A stretch of DNA of 64,000 nucleotides from Hymenobacter arizonensis (GCF_900115775.1 NZ_FOXS01000001.1:248001-312000), one strand, 5' to 3'; numbered from the stretch's first letter, positions 1-8,554 are shown. Made by a program: numbers and translations. Notes: generated from the letters alone by a model not told the origin.

Positions 1-491
1 TGGTGGTGGGCCACTACGGCTGTGGCGGTGTTGCTGCCGCCGCTGCCAACAAGCAGTACGGCCTGATTGATAACTGGCTGGTAAACATCCGCGACGTGGT
101 GCGTCTGCACGAAGACGAACTGTCGGACATTGACGACGAAAAGCAGCGCCTGCGCCGTCTGGTTGAGCTGAACGTGATGGAGCAGGTGCGCAACCTGGCC
201 AAAACCAACATCATTCAGAACGCCATGCGCGCTGAAAACCCGCCCCGCCTCCACGGCTTGGTTTACGACATTGCCGACGGCGTGCTCAAAGACCTACACG
301 TGGACAGTGAAAACGTAATGCGGGAGATGAAGCATATCTACGGCACCAAAGTCCACCAGGAGGAGGAGGCCTCTGATGAGGAAACGGATACGCCCGAGCC
401 TCCCACTGCCAAAGAAGACTCCAGTACTTACGAAGGCCCCAAGCACGACCCGGCAAATGAAACTGCTGAGAACGTGAGCAAATCCAGATAA
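1..491 (+). CDS. Beta-carbonic anhydrase, C-terminal part (5' end outside window)
   Basis: This is the C-terminal part of a beta-class carbonic anhydrase, a cytoplasmic zinc enzyme that interconverts CO2 and bicarbonate. The frame is open to the left edge, so the true start lies outside the window. The visible part opens with the HYGCGG motif, which carries the His and Cys zinc ligands of the family. It continues through the usual helical segment (DNWLVNIRDVV, then LVELNVMEQVRNL) and the LHGLVYDIADG strand. After the conserved domain there is an acidic tail of about 50 residues rich in Glu, Asp, Thr and Pro, longer than in most family members. It ends before a strong hairpin. The family call is firm. 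The role of the tail is unknown. Confidence 0.93.
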   Translation, partial: VVGHYGCGGVAAAAANKQYGLIDNWLVNIRDVVRLHEDELSDIDDEKQRLRRLVELNVMEQVRNLAKTNIIQNAMRAENPPRLHGLVYDIADGVLKDLHVDSENVMREMKHIYGTKVHQEEEASDEETDTPEPPTAKEDSSTYEGPKHDPANETAENVSKSR

Positions 492-578
492 GTCCAGGCT
501 ACGTCAAGCGCCGCAAAGGCCGGCCTTCCGCACATAACTTGGGAGAAATACCATTGCTGCTGACGTAGGCTGTAAGCG

Positions 579-631
579 TTAAATGAGAAAGGCCGGACGA
601 CTGCAATAGTCGTCCGGCCTTTCTCATTTAA
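579..631. terminator. Bidirectional hairpin terminator
   Basis: A near-perfect 24-bp stem with a 5-nt loop (603-607) separates two convergent genes, the carbonic anhydrase on the plus strand and the M1 peptidase on the minus strand. A-rich and T-rich ends flank the stem, so it can act as an intrinsic terminator in both directions. Confidence 0.85.
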
Positions 632-642
632 TTCACCAGTTG

Positions 643-3132
643 CTACTTGGCTGCTTCGATCTCGCTCACGGCTTTATCTACCGCTTGCTTGGTTTCGGCA
701 GCGTTGGCACCGCTTTCTTTGGCTTTTGCCACGCCTTGCAGCAGGCCAATAACCGGCTTGTCGGCACCGTAGCTCTTATACTTCACGCCGAGGGTTTTCA
801 AGCGCTCTACGCCTTCGGCCACGGCAGTTGCGTCGTTGATGCGGCCGAGCATGGCGGCCATGGGCTCCATCATGTTGAACTGGCCCTGGGGGCGGGCCGC
901 GTCGAACTTGTCGCGGATGTAAGGCCATTGCTCCGCCGTGCCGCTGGTGGCGTACACTTGCGTCACGGCCTGAGTGAGGGCGCCGTGGCTGTCGTTCTCG
1001 TAGGTTTTGGCGCGGGCCAGGGCCTGGGCGGGCTCCACCGTGGCCAGGGCGCTCAGGGCAGCGCCCTGCACTTTATACGACTGGCTGTTGAGCTGCTGGC
1101 TGAAAAGCTTCGTGTCTTTCTTGTCCTTCAGCTTGGCGAGGGCCGCCAGCAGGGACGCTTGCACGGCGGACTCTTTTTCGCTGGCGGCCCGCTTGCGTAG
1201 TACCGGGGCAGCAGCTTTGGCCACGGCTTTGTCGTCGAGCTTCAGGCTCTCGGCGGCGGCAGCCCGCACGCTGTAAAACTTGTCGTTGAGGGCTGCCAGC
1301 AGCACACCGCGGGCGGCGGCATTGGTGGTTTGCTCTTTGGCCGCGGCCGCCAGGGCCTCTATACGGTCTACAAACAGGGGAGCCCGCTTGTATTGGGCCG
1401 CGAAGTCAGCCACGGGCTTGTTGTCGGTTTTCAGCCAGAGAGTCTTCTTGTTGGCGTCCACGTTCACCAGGTCGGGCTTGGCCGAGAGGGGCATGGTGAA
1501 GGTTTGGGTGGCTTCCGTCATTTCTACTTGCTGGCGCTGCACCTTATTGCCCACGTAGTAGTCGATGGCAAAGGGCAGGCGGAAGGGCTGGCCCGCCTGG
1601 GTTTGCTTCACGGTCACGGACTGCACTTTCTTGGTGGCATCCCAGGCGTAGTCAATGCTGACCACCGGGTGGCCCGGGGCGAAGTACCACTGGTTGTAGA
1701 ACCAGTTCAGGTCCTGGCCCGACACAGCTTCGAAAGCCAAGCGCATCTGGTGCGCCTCGCCGTTGCCGAAGGCGTTGTCCTTCAAATACTTTTGCAAGCC
1801 GGCGAAGAACACGTCATCGCCCAGGTAGGTGCGCAGCATGTCCACGATGGCGCCGCCCTTTTGGTAGCTCACCAGGTCGAATACTTCTTCCTGCTGCTCG
1901 TAGTGGAAGCGCACCAGCGGCTTGGTGGCGTCGCGCGGGCTGGCCAGGTAGCGGCGCAGGTAGCGGTAGTAGTGGGCATCGGCGGCATCGCGGCCGTACT
2001 TGTGCTCGGCGTAGAGGCCTTCGGAGAAGTCGGCCATCGACTCGTTCACGGTGATGTTCGACCACGACTCAGCCGTGACGTAGTCGCCAAACCACTGGTG
2101 AAACAGCTCGTGGGCAATCACAGATTCGCTGCTGAACTCGCGGTCCAGCAGCTCGCGGTCCGTCATCTGCACCTGCTCGCCGTGCAGGGTGGCGGTGGTG
2201 TTTTCCATGGCGCCGCTCACGTAGTCGCGGGCCACAATCTGGGCGTACTTATTCCAGGGATACTCCACGCCCAGGCGGTTGGAGTAGAACTCCAGCATGT
2301 CGTTGGTGTTGCCAAAAATCTGCTTGGCGTAGGGAGCGTACTTGGGCTCGAGGTAGTAACTCACCTCTTTGCCGCGCCAGGGCGTGTCTTTGTAGATTTT
2401 GAAGTCGCCTACGGCCATCATAAACAGGTAAGGCGCGTGGGGCAGGTCCATCTTCCAGGTATCGGTGCGCAGGCCCGGGCCGGCGGGCGTCTGGCTCACC
2501 AGGGCGCCGTTGCTGAGCGTGACGTACTTGGCGGGCACGGTCATGCTGATTTCCTGGGTGGTTTTCTGGTTGGGCCGGTCAATGGTGGGGAACCAGGCCG
2601 AGGAGCCTTCGGTCTCGCCTTGCGTCCAGATTTGCACGGGCTTGCCGGCCACGGCGCTGTCGGGGTTCACGAAGTACAGGCCCTTGGCGTCAGTGATGGC
2701 GGCGCTGCCCTGCACCTTCAGCTCGTCAGGCTTGGAGACATAGTCGATATAAATGATATATTCCTCCCCGGGCTTAAAGGTCTTGCCCAGGTTAATACGC
2801 AGGTTAGCACCGTCGGTGTAGGTGTACTTCAGGGGCTGCTGCTTGTCGCCATTCATCAGCGCCACAGCTTTGATGTCCATGCCTTTGGCGTCGAGCCGTA
2901 GGGTATCGGTGGGGTAGGCGTGGGGCTTGAGCGTAATCCAGGTTTTGCCGTAGAGGTAGCGCTTGGCGTAGTCAAAGCGCACATCGAGCTTGGTGTGCAC
3001 CAGGTTATTGATTTTGGTGGCCGAGGCGCGGTAAGGCGATTCTGCCCGGGGGGCAGGGGAGGCGGGAGCCTGTGCCAGGACCGGCGTGGTGGCCACTAGG
3101 CCCAGCAGGCCCAACGCAAAAAGGTGCTTCAT
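643..3132 (-). CDS. M1 family aminopeptidase, exported
   Basis: An 829-residue zinc aminopeptidase of the M1 (gluzincin) family, which removes N-terminal residues from peptides. A signal peptide (MKHLFALGLLGLVATTPVLAQ) directs it out of the cytoplasm. The substrate-binding GAMEN motif is at residues 307-311. The zinc site is the canonical HEXXH-X18-E: H341, E342, H345 and E364. The last 250 residues are Ala/Lys-rich helices resembling HEAT-like repeats, as in other M1 enzymes. It is transcribed alone and ends against the shared hairpin at 579-631. The ATG at 3132 is supported by the signal peptide. A second, different M1-type enzyme lies at 55503-58529. Confidence 0.93.
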   Translation of the reverse strand: MKHLFALGLLGLVATTPVLAQAPASPAPRAESPYRASATKINNLVHTKLDVRFDYAKRYLYGKTWITLKPHAYPTDTLRLDAKGMDIKAVALMNGDKQQPLKYTYTDGANLRINLGKTFKPGEEYIIYIDYVSKPDELKVQGSAAITDAKGLYFVNPDSAVAGKPVQIWTQGETEGSSAWFPTIDRPNQKTTQEISMTVPAKYVTLSNGALVSQTPAGPGLRTDTWKMDLPHAPYLFMMAVGDFKIYKDTPWRGKEVSYYLEPKYAPYAKQIFGNTNDMLEFYSNRLGVEYPWNKYAQIVARDYVSGAMENTTATLHGEQVQMTDRELLDREFSSESVIAHELFHQWFGDYVTAESWSNITVNESMADFSEGLYAEHKYGRDAADAHYYRYLRRYLASPRDATKPLVRFHYEQQEEVFDLVSYQKGGAIVDMLRTYLGDDVFFAGLQKYLKDNAFGNGEAHQMRLAFEAVSGQDLNWFYNQWYFAPGHPVVSIDYAWDATKKVQSVTVKQTQAGQPFRLPFAIDYYVGNKVQRQQVEMTEATQTFTMPLSAKPDLVNVDANKKTLWLKTDNKPVADFAAQYKRAPLFVDRIEALAAAAKEQTTNAAARGVLLAALNDKFYSVRAAAAESLKLDDKAVAKAAAPVLRKRAASEKESAVQASLLAALAKLKDKKDTKLFSQQLNSQSYKVQGAALSALATVEPAQALARAKTYENDSHGALTQAVTQVYATSGTAEQWPYIRDKFDAARPQGQFNMMEPMAAMLGRINDATAVAEGVERLKTLGVKYKSYGADKPVIGLLQGVAKAKESGANAAETKQAVDKAVSEIEAAK

Positions 3133-3269
3133 GAAAACGGGGTGGTGATGGTGGGATGTGTGAAGGACAAGGCCGAACAGGGAGCGTTGCCCATCGTGGC
3201 TACGAAAGTAAGGAAACGAGGCGCAGGCTTGGGTTATTTCGACGCTGTTCTAATCTGAGCTGTGCGTGC

Positions 3270-4445
3270 TTAACTTATTGTTTGAGCATTCCTAATGGCT
3301 TTATTGGCTGGTGCCTTATTCGAGGAAGTATGGTCCAGGACCCACCGACGCAGCGGTTCTTCTATAAACTGATAGCCCACGGCGGCGATTGCCACAGTGG
3401 CCAGAAAGCGCCAGCCGCTATTCGTTGCCGGGCCAAAGGCTTTGGCCCACCAAAGAGACAGGGTACTAATATGAACAAGGTAGAAAAAATAGGAGCTGCG
3501 CCCCAAAAACTGCATCAGGCGCGAGGCCAAGATGGTTCGTAGCCAACTGATTTCGGCAAGCAGCCCAGCCAGTAGTAGCGCCACGCCAGCGGGGAAAATC
3601 AGGTTGTTGAGGGCAATGGCCCCAGGTTGCAGGAGGCCGTCGTAGAAGTTCATGGGTGGCTGCAGCCACGCCAGTATCCCAACTGTAAGGCTCATTAACA
3701 TCAAGCCTGCCAGGGTGCGCCATGGCCATTGGCCTGCCGCGGTAGTAGCTGCCCGGGCCACCCACCAACGGGCCAAGCCCACCCCAATCACGAATTCAAA
3801 CACCCGTCCGAAAAACGTGTAGTTGAACAAATGGTAGTAGGAACCGAAAAAGCCGTGCAGGGCGGGGCGCCCAATGCACCAGTAGGTTAGCAGCAACCCA
3901 ATACCCAAAACTGAAGCCGTAAAGCCCACTAGCCCGCGTCGTCCCCAGCGCTGCCAGGCCAGCAGCAACGGTGCTGAAAAGTAGAAACACTCTTCCACCG
4001 TGAGCGACCATCCTTGTGGAAGCCCAACGTACTTCAGCGTGCTGGAAAAGCCTCGCAGCAAGCTCTGACTTAGAAACACCAGCATTACGGTATTGAGGCC
4101 TTTGCCTGCCGGTATAGGCCAGTAGAGCTGCGCCAGCACCATTCCATTCAGCAGTAGATAAGCGGGGTAGATACGGGCCACCCGCCGCCAGAAATAGGCC
4201 CACCACCAGCTGCGCGAGAGTCGCACGTTGCCCTGGTAGCGGGTTGCAATTACAAATCCGCTGAGCACGAAAAACATACTCACCCCCACGTAAAAGTGCG
4301 AGAAAATGGCTTGAACCCATTCGGCGTCCAAAGCAGGCCGGAAGTGGAGAAAGAAAATAAGGTAGGCCGCAATAGCGCGTAAGCCGGTAAGCGCGGGATA
4401 GTAGGGGCGCCCGCCAGAATGAGTAGCGGTTTCAGAAGCTGGCAT
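3270..4445 (-). CDS. Acyltransferase 3 family membrane protein (OafA/YrhL type)
   Basis: A 391-residue multi-spanning membrane protein of the acyltransferase 3 family, whose members transfer acetyl or other acyl groups to cell-surface sugars. The N-terminus has the family pattern YYPALTGLRAIAAYLIFFLHF, with the conserved motif-II-like R and H, followed by FYVGVSMFFVLSGFVIATRY. Around ten hydrophobic segments follow, including the LTVEECFYFSAPLLL segment with its conserved Glu. I chose the ATG at 4445 because an open extension to 4751 would overlap the divergent receptor gene and has no family similarity. The substrate cannot be told from sequence and no glycan genes are adjacent. Confidence 0.88.
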   Translation of the reverse strand: MPASETATHSGGRPYYPALTGLRAIAAYLIFFLHFRPALDAEWVQAIFSHFYVGVSMFFVLSGFVIATRYQGNVRLSRSWWWAYFWRRVARIYPAYLLLNGMVLAQLYWPIPAGKGLNTVMLVFLSQSLLRGFSSTLKYVGLPQGWSLTVEECFYFSAPLLLAWQRWGRRGLVGFTASVLGIGLLLTYWCIGRPALHGFFGSYYHLFNYTFFGRVFEFVIGVGLARWWVARAATTAAGQWPWRTLAGLMLMSLTVGILAWLQPPMNFYDGLLQPGAIALNNLIFPAGVALLLAGLLAEISWLRTILASRLMQFLGRSSYFFYLVHISTLSLWWAKAFGPATNSGWRFLATVAIAAVGYQFIEEPLRRWVLDHTSSNKAPANKAIRNAQTIS

Positions 4446-4605
4446 TTGGCTATCGGTAATTAGCACAACGAGCTGGCGCGAAAGGATTGAATAAGGAATC
4501 GGGAAGTAGGGGCGAAGGTACCGACTGCCGCACATCAAGCTGGGGCGGGGTGGGCTACAGGCTAAGCCGGGCTGCACCTCAACACTAAGTGCTCCATCTC
4601 CCCCG

Positions 4606-4613
4606 TAAGTTTG
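4606..4613 (+). promoter_or_regulatory. Bacteroidota -7 box for the TonB-dependent receptor
   Basis: TAAGTTTG matches the Bacteroidota sigma-ABfr -7 consensus TAnnTTTG and lies 19 bases before the receptor ATG. I do not see a clear -33 TTTG at the expected distance. Confidence 0.55.
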
Positions 4614-4632
4614 TGGCCTCATCAACCCCACC

Positions 4633-6612
4633 ATGATGTCTTTTTTACGCCTAGCGACTCCTCTGGTCGCCTTTTCAATTTCCTTCAACGCCCTGGCCCA
4701 GACGCCGGCCGACAGCAGTCGCAGCCTGCGCGAAGTAACCGTATACGGCACCCGCCTCGACCAGGTAGCCGGCCAAACCGGCCGCTACGTAACGGTGGTG
4801 CCCGGCCGCACCCTGAGCCAATACCCGGTGGCCTCGCTCGATGACTTGCTACGCCTGCTGCCCGCCATCGAGATGCAGAGCCGGGGCAACTTCGGTACCC
4901 AGGCCGACATCACCCTGCGCGGCTCTACCTTCAACCAAGTGCTGATTCTGCTGGATGGCATGCGGCTGAACGACCCGCTCACGGGCCACTTTGCGGGCTA
5001 CCTGCCCATCACGCCCGCCGAGATTGAGCAGATTGAAGTGGTGCGCGGCCCCGGGGCGGCCCTCTACGGGCCCGATGCTGTGGGCGGCTTCGTTAACATT
5101 GTCACCAAAACCTTTGCCGCCACCCACCGGCCCGATGGCGTGGAGCTAGGCGGCACCTTTATGGCCGGCGAATACGGCCTGAAGTCCACCAACGCCGGCT
5201 TCTACGGCCAGGACAATGGCCTGCGCCTGGCGGGCGGCATCCTCAACAACTCGGCCACCGGCCAGCTGCTGAACCTGCCCGGCGGCCTGCGCAACGATTT
5301 CAAGCTGAATACTTACTCGCTCTCGGCCGCTTATGAGGTCAGCAGCAAGCTCAGCGCTGCCGCCCGCGCCAGCTTCGACCGGCGCGACTACAACGCCCAG
5401 AACTTCTACACGACCAACGCCGGCGACCGTGCCCGCGAAATCACCGCCCGCGACTGGTACCAGGGGCAGTTGCGCTACGACTGGAACGCCCGCGCCCGCA
5501 CCGAGCTGCAGGTGGTAAACACCATCAGCACCGACTACTACCTGTACACGCCGACCTCGCCCGCCAGCGACCACCTCATGCGCTACTTCAATGTGCAGGG
5601 CCAGCACCAGCTGCGCTTCTCCGAGAAGGTGCAGCTGACCCTCGGTGGCCAAGCCGACCGCCGCCGCGTGCGCAGCAACGACCGCGGCGACCACGCCGTG
5701 TGGCACCAGGGGGTGTTTGCCGTGGCCGGCCTGCGCCCCACCGCCACCCTGAACCTGACCGCCGCCCTGCGCCTCGACCACGACCAGGCCTACGGCACCG
5801 AGGTGCTGCCCCAACTCACGGCCAGTCAGCAGCTGGGCGAGCGCCTGACGGCGCGCGCCGCCGTTGGCCGGGCTATCCGGGCCGCCAACTTCACCGAGCA
5901 GTACAACTCGGCCATCCGGCCCGGCACCGTGCCCGGCGGCTTCAATGTGGGCAACCCCGCCCTCGATGCCGAGCGCACCTGGAGCTACGAAGGGGGGCTG
6001 GACTACGTGCTGGGCTCGGCCCTCACCTTGCGCGCTACCTATTTCAACCGCTACGGCCGCAACCTGATTGACTACGTGGCCACGCCCGGCAGCGCGGTGC
6101 AGGCCGGCACGGGCTTCACCAACCTGAACCCCGCCGCCACCTACCGCTTCGCCCAAAACCTGTTTGCCGTCACTACCCAGGGCTTGGAGCTGGAAGCCAG
6201 CAGCCGCGCCCAGCTAAGCACCGGCCTGCGCCTGGATGGCAGCGTGGGCTACACCTTCACCCACCTCGACGTGGACGGGGACATAGTATCGCAGTACCTG
6301 AGCAATGTGGCCAAGCAGCTCGTAAGCGGCAACGTGAGCCTGGTGCACCGCCGCTTCACTGCCAGCGTGGGTGGCGTCTACAAGCAGCGCGCCGCCCAGC
6401 AAACCACGCCCAGCCTTACCATCAACGATGCCGTGCTCACGCCCTCGTATGTAGTTATCAACAGCCGCCTCGATGTAACCTTGCTGCCCGAGCGGCTATG
6501 GTTGGTGGGCCAGGCCCAGAACCTGTTCAACGCAAAATACTCGGACTTGCTGGGCGCCCAGATGCCCGGCCGCTGGCTGATGGGCGGCGTGCGCGTGGCG
6601 CTTAGCAAGTAG
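4633..6612 (+). CDS. TonB-dependent outer-membrane receptor
   Basis: A 659-residue TonB-dependent receptor for energised uptake of a scarce nutrient across the outer membrane. A signal peptide ends around FNALAQ. A short segment REVTVYGTRLDQ resembles the TonB box region. The plug domain (about residues 60-170) has SLDDLLRLLPAIEM, ITLRGSTFNQVLILLDGMRLND and IEVVRGPGAALYGPDAVGGFVNIVTK. A beta-barrel of about 480 residues ends in the typical aromatic-rich strand. The size and plug resemble BtuB/siderophore receptors rather than the larger SusC type, and no SusD partner is present. It immediately precedes a SAM-riboswitch locus but is separated from it by a terminator, so a shared substrate is only a guess. 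Two ATG codons (4633, 4636) are possible starts. Confidence 0.9.
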   Translation: MMSFLRLATPLVAFSISFNALAQTPADSSRSLREVTVYGTRLDQVAGQTGRYVTVVPGRTLSQYPVASLDDLLRLLPAIEMQSRGNFGTQADITLRGSTFNQVLILLDGMRLNDPLTGHFAGYLPITPAEIEQIEVVRGPGAALYGPDAVGGFVNIVTKTFAATHRPDGVELGGTFMAGEYGLKSTNAGFYGQDNGLRLAGGILNNSATGQLLNLPGGLRNDFKLNTYSLSAAYEVSSKLSAAARASFDRRDYNAQNFYTTNAGDRAREITARDWYQGQLRYDWNARARTELQVVNTISTDYYLYTPTSPASDHLMRYFNVQGQHQLRFSEKVQLTLGGQADRRRVRSNDRGDHAVWHQGVFAVAGLRPTATLNLTAALRLDHDQAYGTEVLPQLTASQQLGERLTARAAVGRAIRAANFTEQYNSAIRPGTVPGGFNVGNPALDAERTWSYEGGLDYVLGSALTLRATYFNRYGRNLIDYVATPGSAVQAGTGFTNLNPAATYRFAQNLFAVTTQGLELEASSRAQLSTGLRLDGSVGYTFTHLDVDGDIVSQYLSNVAKQLVSGNVSLVHRRFTASVGGVYKQRAAQQTTPSLTINDAVLTPSYVVINSRLDVTLLPERLWLVGQAQNLFNAKYSDLLGAQMPGRWLMGGVRVALSK

Positions 6613-6709
6613 CGCGGACTCTGTAGTCCGCGTCCCCGCGCCGCATCAACGATTCGCGAATGGCGCGGAGACGCGGACCACAAAGTCCCTCCGGGTACGA
6701 CCGCGCTAC
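6609..6709. repeat. Intergenic inverted repeat, GCGGACT family
   Basis: The two arms share GTAGCGCGG/CCGCGCTAC ends and an inner match around GTCCGCGTCC and GGAGACGCGGAC. The element begins inside the receptor stop codon, so the TAG is part of the repeat. Its sequence differs from the other palindromic families in this window. Confidence 0.7.
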
Positions 6710-6734
6710 AGTCGGTATTAACAGCAAAAAACAA

Positions 6735-6773
6735 AGCGAAGCCCCCGGTTTGAAACAAATCGGGGGCTTCGCT
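6735..6773 (+). terminator. Hairpin terminator after the TonB-dependent receptor
   Basis: A perfect 13-bp stem (6735-6747 with 6761-6773) encloses a 13-nt loop. The loop contains the TTTG that serves as the -33 element of the next promoter, so terminator and promoter are physically superimposed. Confidence 0.75.
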
Positions 6774-6782
6774 GTATCTTTG
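6749..6782 (+). promoter_or_regulatory. Bacteroidota promoter driving the SAM-riboswitch transcript
   Basis: TTTG at 6749-6752 and TATCTTTG at 6775-6782 are separated by 22 bases, fitting the TTTG/TAnnTTTG promoter of the phylum. Transcription would start near 6787, about 25 bases before the riboswitch. Confidence 0.8.
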
Positions 6783-6810
6783 CCGTATCAATTCTTTCTC
6801 CCAAAGGATT

Positions 6811-6905
6811 GTTTTTATACAGAGGCGCTGAGAGACAGGCTCGATGAAGCGTCGGCAACCATCCGCAACCGCGGGCAAGGTGCCAATTCCTGACCATATA
6901 AAAAC
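6811..6905 (+). promoter_or_regulatory. SAM-I (S-box) riboswitch
   Basis: This leader RNA matches the S-box aptamer that binds S-adenosylmethionine. Stem P1 is a perfect 9-bp pair between 6811-6819 and 6897-6905. In between come the conserved GAGAGACAGGCTC then GATGAAGC block, the CGGCAACC block, a small CCGC/GCGG stem, and CAAGGTGCCAATTCC. These elements appear in the family order and spacing, compact at about 95 nt. SAM-I aptamers normally switch off methionine, cysteine or sulfur-uptake genes when SAM is abundant. The first confident gene is 475 bases downstream, which is unusually far. I do not see an obvious U-tailed terminator immediately after P1. Confidence 0.92.
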
Positions 6906-6973
6906 AAGTTGCCGTGGACGCTGCCAACAACCTCCCCAATCACATTGCCGATTTTACTGCCACCCCCGCTGTC

Positions 6974-7021
6974 ATGCGTTGGGCGGGCATGGGCTGTTGT
7001 TGCTGTTGTTGTCTGGCTTAG
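6974..7021 (+). CDS. Putative poly-cysteine leader peptide
   Basis: A 15-codon reading frame, MRWAGMGCCCCCCLA, carries six consecutive Cys codons (6995-7012; TGT, TGT, TGC, TGT, TGT, TGT) followed by Leu, Ala and stop. An inner ATG at 6989 would give a 10-residue peptide, and the frame is open upstream to a GTG at 6914. It sits 69 bases after the SAM-I aptamer in the leader of the ATP-grasp/monooxygenase genes. A run of Cys codons would stall ribosomes when charged tRNA-Cys is low, as in amino-acid attenuators. No ribosome binding site is evident, which is common in this phylum. Function is inferred from composition and position only. Confidence 0.55.
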   Translation: MRWAGMGCCCCCCLA

Positions 7022-7379
7022 CCTGTCCCGAATGATTTTTCGCGGGTAGGTAGGCGGTAGCTGAGGCTTGGTGCCTCGGTATGCCTGCGTTTTTGCAGTT
7101 GCCTGCGGGCGTCTGCATCCTCTTTTTCTGGGTTGTTGCTGGCTGTTGCGCTTCGGCGTGCGCTAGGCAGTGTGCTGAACAGCATTGGTTTGCATGCGTC
7201 CGTCTCCCCGGGGAGGTCAAGCAAAAAGCTGATTTAGAAAGACTCAGGAGAGGCCAGCGCCGCCGACTACCTGCCCATTCGGGCTCCTTCAATTTCTGGA
7301 TTCTTGGCCGCAATGGGAAGCCCACTGCTTGGCCGTCTCACACCACCGTCTTACTTAATACCAACCCAAGTTTCTGATT
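7022..7379 (+). other. Long structured leader between Cys frame and ATP-grasp gene
   Basis: About 360 bases without a confident gene. It holds several potential hairpins: GAGGC/GCCTC near 7060, a UUCG-capped CGC/GCG stem inside a GCTGTT/AACAGC pair at about 7140-7190, and the palindrome CTCCCCGGGGAG near 7205. A 98-codon Cys-rich frame (7081-7377) ends two bases before the next ATG, but nothing shows it is translated. The length and structure are consistent with an expression platform. Confidence 0.4.
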
Positions 7380-8375
7380 ATGTCGCTGACTCAAAAGCCC
7401 ATTGGCATCTATTTCGAGCACCCCGAATGGTTTAAGCCCCTGTTTGCGGAGCTCGACCGCCGCGGGCTGCCTTACGAGAAGATTGACGCCGCCCACCACC
7501 TATTCAACCCCGCGGAAAAGGAAAGCCCTTATAGCCTGGTAGTGAACCGCATGAGCTCATCGGCTTACCTGCGTGGGCACGGGCAGGGCATCTTCCACAC
7601 CGCGGGCTATGCCACGCACCTCGAGCGCATCGGCACGCGCATCATCAACGGCTCGGCGGCCACGGCCATCGAAACCAACAAGGCCCGCCAGCTTTCCCTG
7701 TTTGAGTCGCTGGGGCTGAAATACCCGAAGTCGTTCGTGATTAACCACGCCTCGCGGGCCGTGGACGCGGCCAAGGAGCTGCGCTTCCCCATTGTGGTGA
7801 AGGTGAACATCGGAGGCAGCGGCGCGGGCATCATCCGCTTCGATACACCCGAGGGCCTGCAGGCTGCGGTGGACAATAACCAGATTGACCTCGGCATCGA
7901 CCAGACCGCCTTGGTACAGGAATATGTGACGCCCCGCGGCGGCAACATTCACCGCGTCGAAACGCTGGACGGCAAGTTTCTCTACGCCATGAAGGTGTTT
8001 ACCACCGGCGAAAGCTTCAACCTGTGCCCCGCCGAAATCTGCCAGATTCCCGAGGAGCAGTCAGCTGAATTCTGCCTGACCGAAGCACCCAAGAAAGGCA
8101 TACAGGTGGAAGCCTTCACGCCGCCAGCCGAGGTGATTGCCGCTGTGGAGCGCATCGTGGCCGCAGCCAAAATTGACGTCGGCGGCATCGAGTACCTCAT
8201 CGACGACCGCACGGGCGACGTGCTGTTCTACGACATCAACGCCCTGTCAAACTTCGTGGCCGATGCCGTGAACGTGGTTGGTTTCGACCCATACGCTCGC
8301 TTCGTCGACTACCTCGAAGCGCAGCTGCCAGCCGGCTCGAAGGCAGCGGTACCAGCAGAATTGGCTACTGCTTAG
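7380..8375 (+). CDS. RimK-like ATP-grasp ligase
   Basis: A 331-residue cytoplasmic protein of the ATP-grasp superfamily, related to RimK/glutathione-synthase-type ligases that join a carboxylate to an amino or thiol nucleophile via an acyl phosphate. The N-terminal domain (1-95) has IGIYFEHPEWFKPLF. The ATP-binding part shows FPIVVKVNIGGSGAGIIRF (phosphate-binding Lys and Gly-rich loop), ALVQEYVTPRGGNIHRVETL, and the metal-binding end DVLFYDINALSNFV, where the usual Glu/Asn pair appears as D-I-N. It is the first clear gene after the SAM riboswitch and is followed, after a palindromic repeat, by a sulfone-type monooxygenase. The substrate is unknown. A role in sulfur metabolism is inferred from context only. 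Confidence 0.82.
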   Translation: MSLTQKPIGIYFEHPEWFKPLFAELDRRGLPYEKIDAAHHLFNPAEKESPYSLVVNRMSSSAYLRGHGQGIFHTAGYATHLERIGTRIINGSAATAIETNKARQLSLFESLGLKYPKSFVINHASRAVDAAKELRFPIVVKVNIGGSGAGIIRFDTPEGLQAAVDNNQIDLGIDQTALVQEYVTPRGGNIHRVETLDGKFLYAMKVFTTGESFNLCPAEICQIPEEQSAEFCLTEAPKKGIQVEAFTPPAEVIAAVERIVAAAKIDVGGIEYLIDDRTGDVLFYDINALSNFVADAVNVVGFDPYARFVDYLEAQLPAGSKAAVPAELATA

Positions 8376-8392
8376 AATATCGTCAGGCAAGG

Positions 8393-8503
8393 CCGTCTGT
8401 CATCCTGAGCTTGCGAAGGACCTTATCACCACTGAACAGTTTGCAGTAATCACAAATAGTGCGAACGTGATAAGGTCCTTCGCAAGCTCAGGATGACAGA
8501 CGG
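8393..8503. repeat. Perfect 37-bp inverted repeat, TCATCCTGAGCTTG family
   Basis: Arms 8393-8429 and 8467-8503 are exact reverse complements with a 37-nt spacer. One arm recurs with a 33-base match at 40281-40313, and the core is related to the elements at 24436-24542 and 53021-53126. It lies between the ATP-grasp and monooxygenase genes, where the RNA could fold into a long hairpin and reduce read-through. Confidence 0.9.
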
Positions 8504-8554
8504 AAAAGGCACCCCCCAGCCCGCCTACTCCTCTCTTAAAAAAAAACACAAACC

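Noticed and set aside
4450..4632. Possible cobalamin riboswitch before the TonB-dependent receptor
   Set aside because: A GGAATCGGG...CCGACTGCCGCAC stretch looks faintly like the B12 core, but the conserved GCCACTG-type block is missing. The -7 box at 4606-4613 would start transcription after it.
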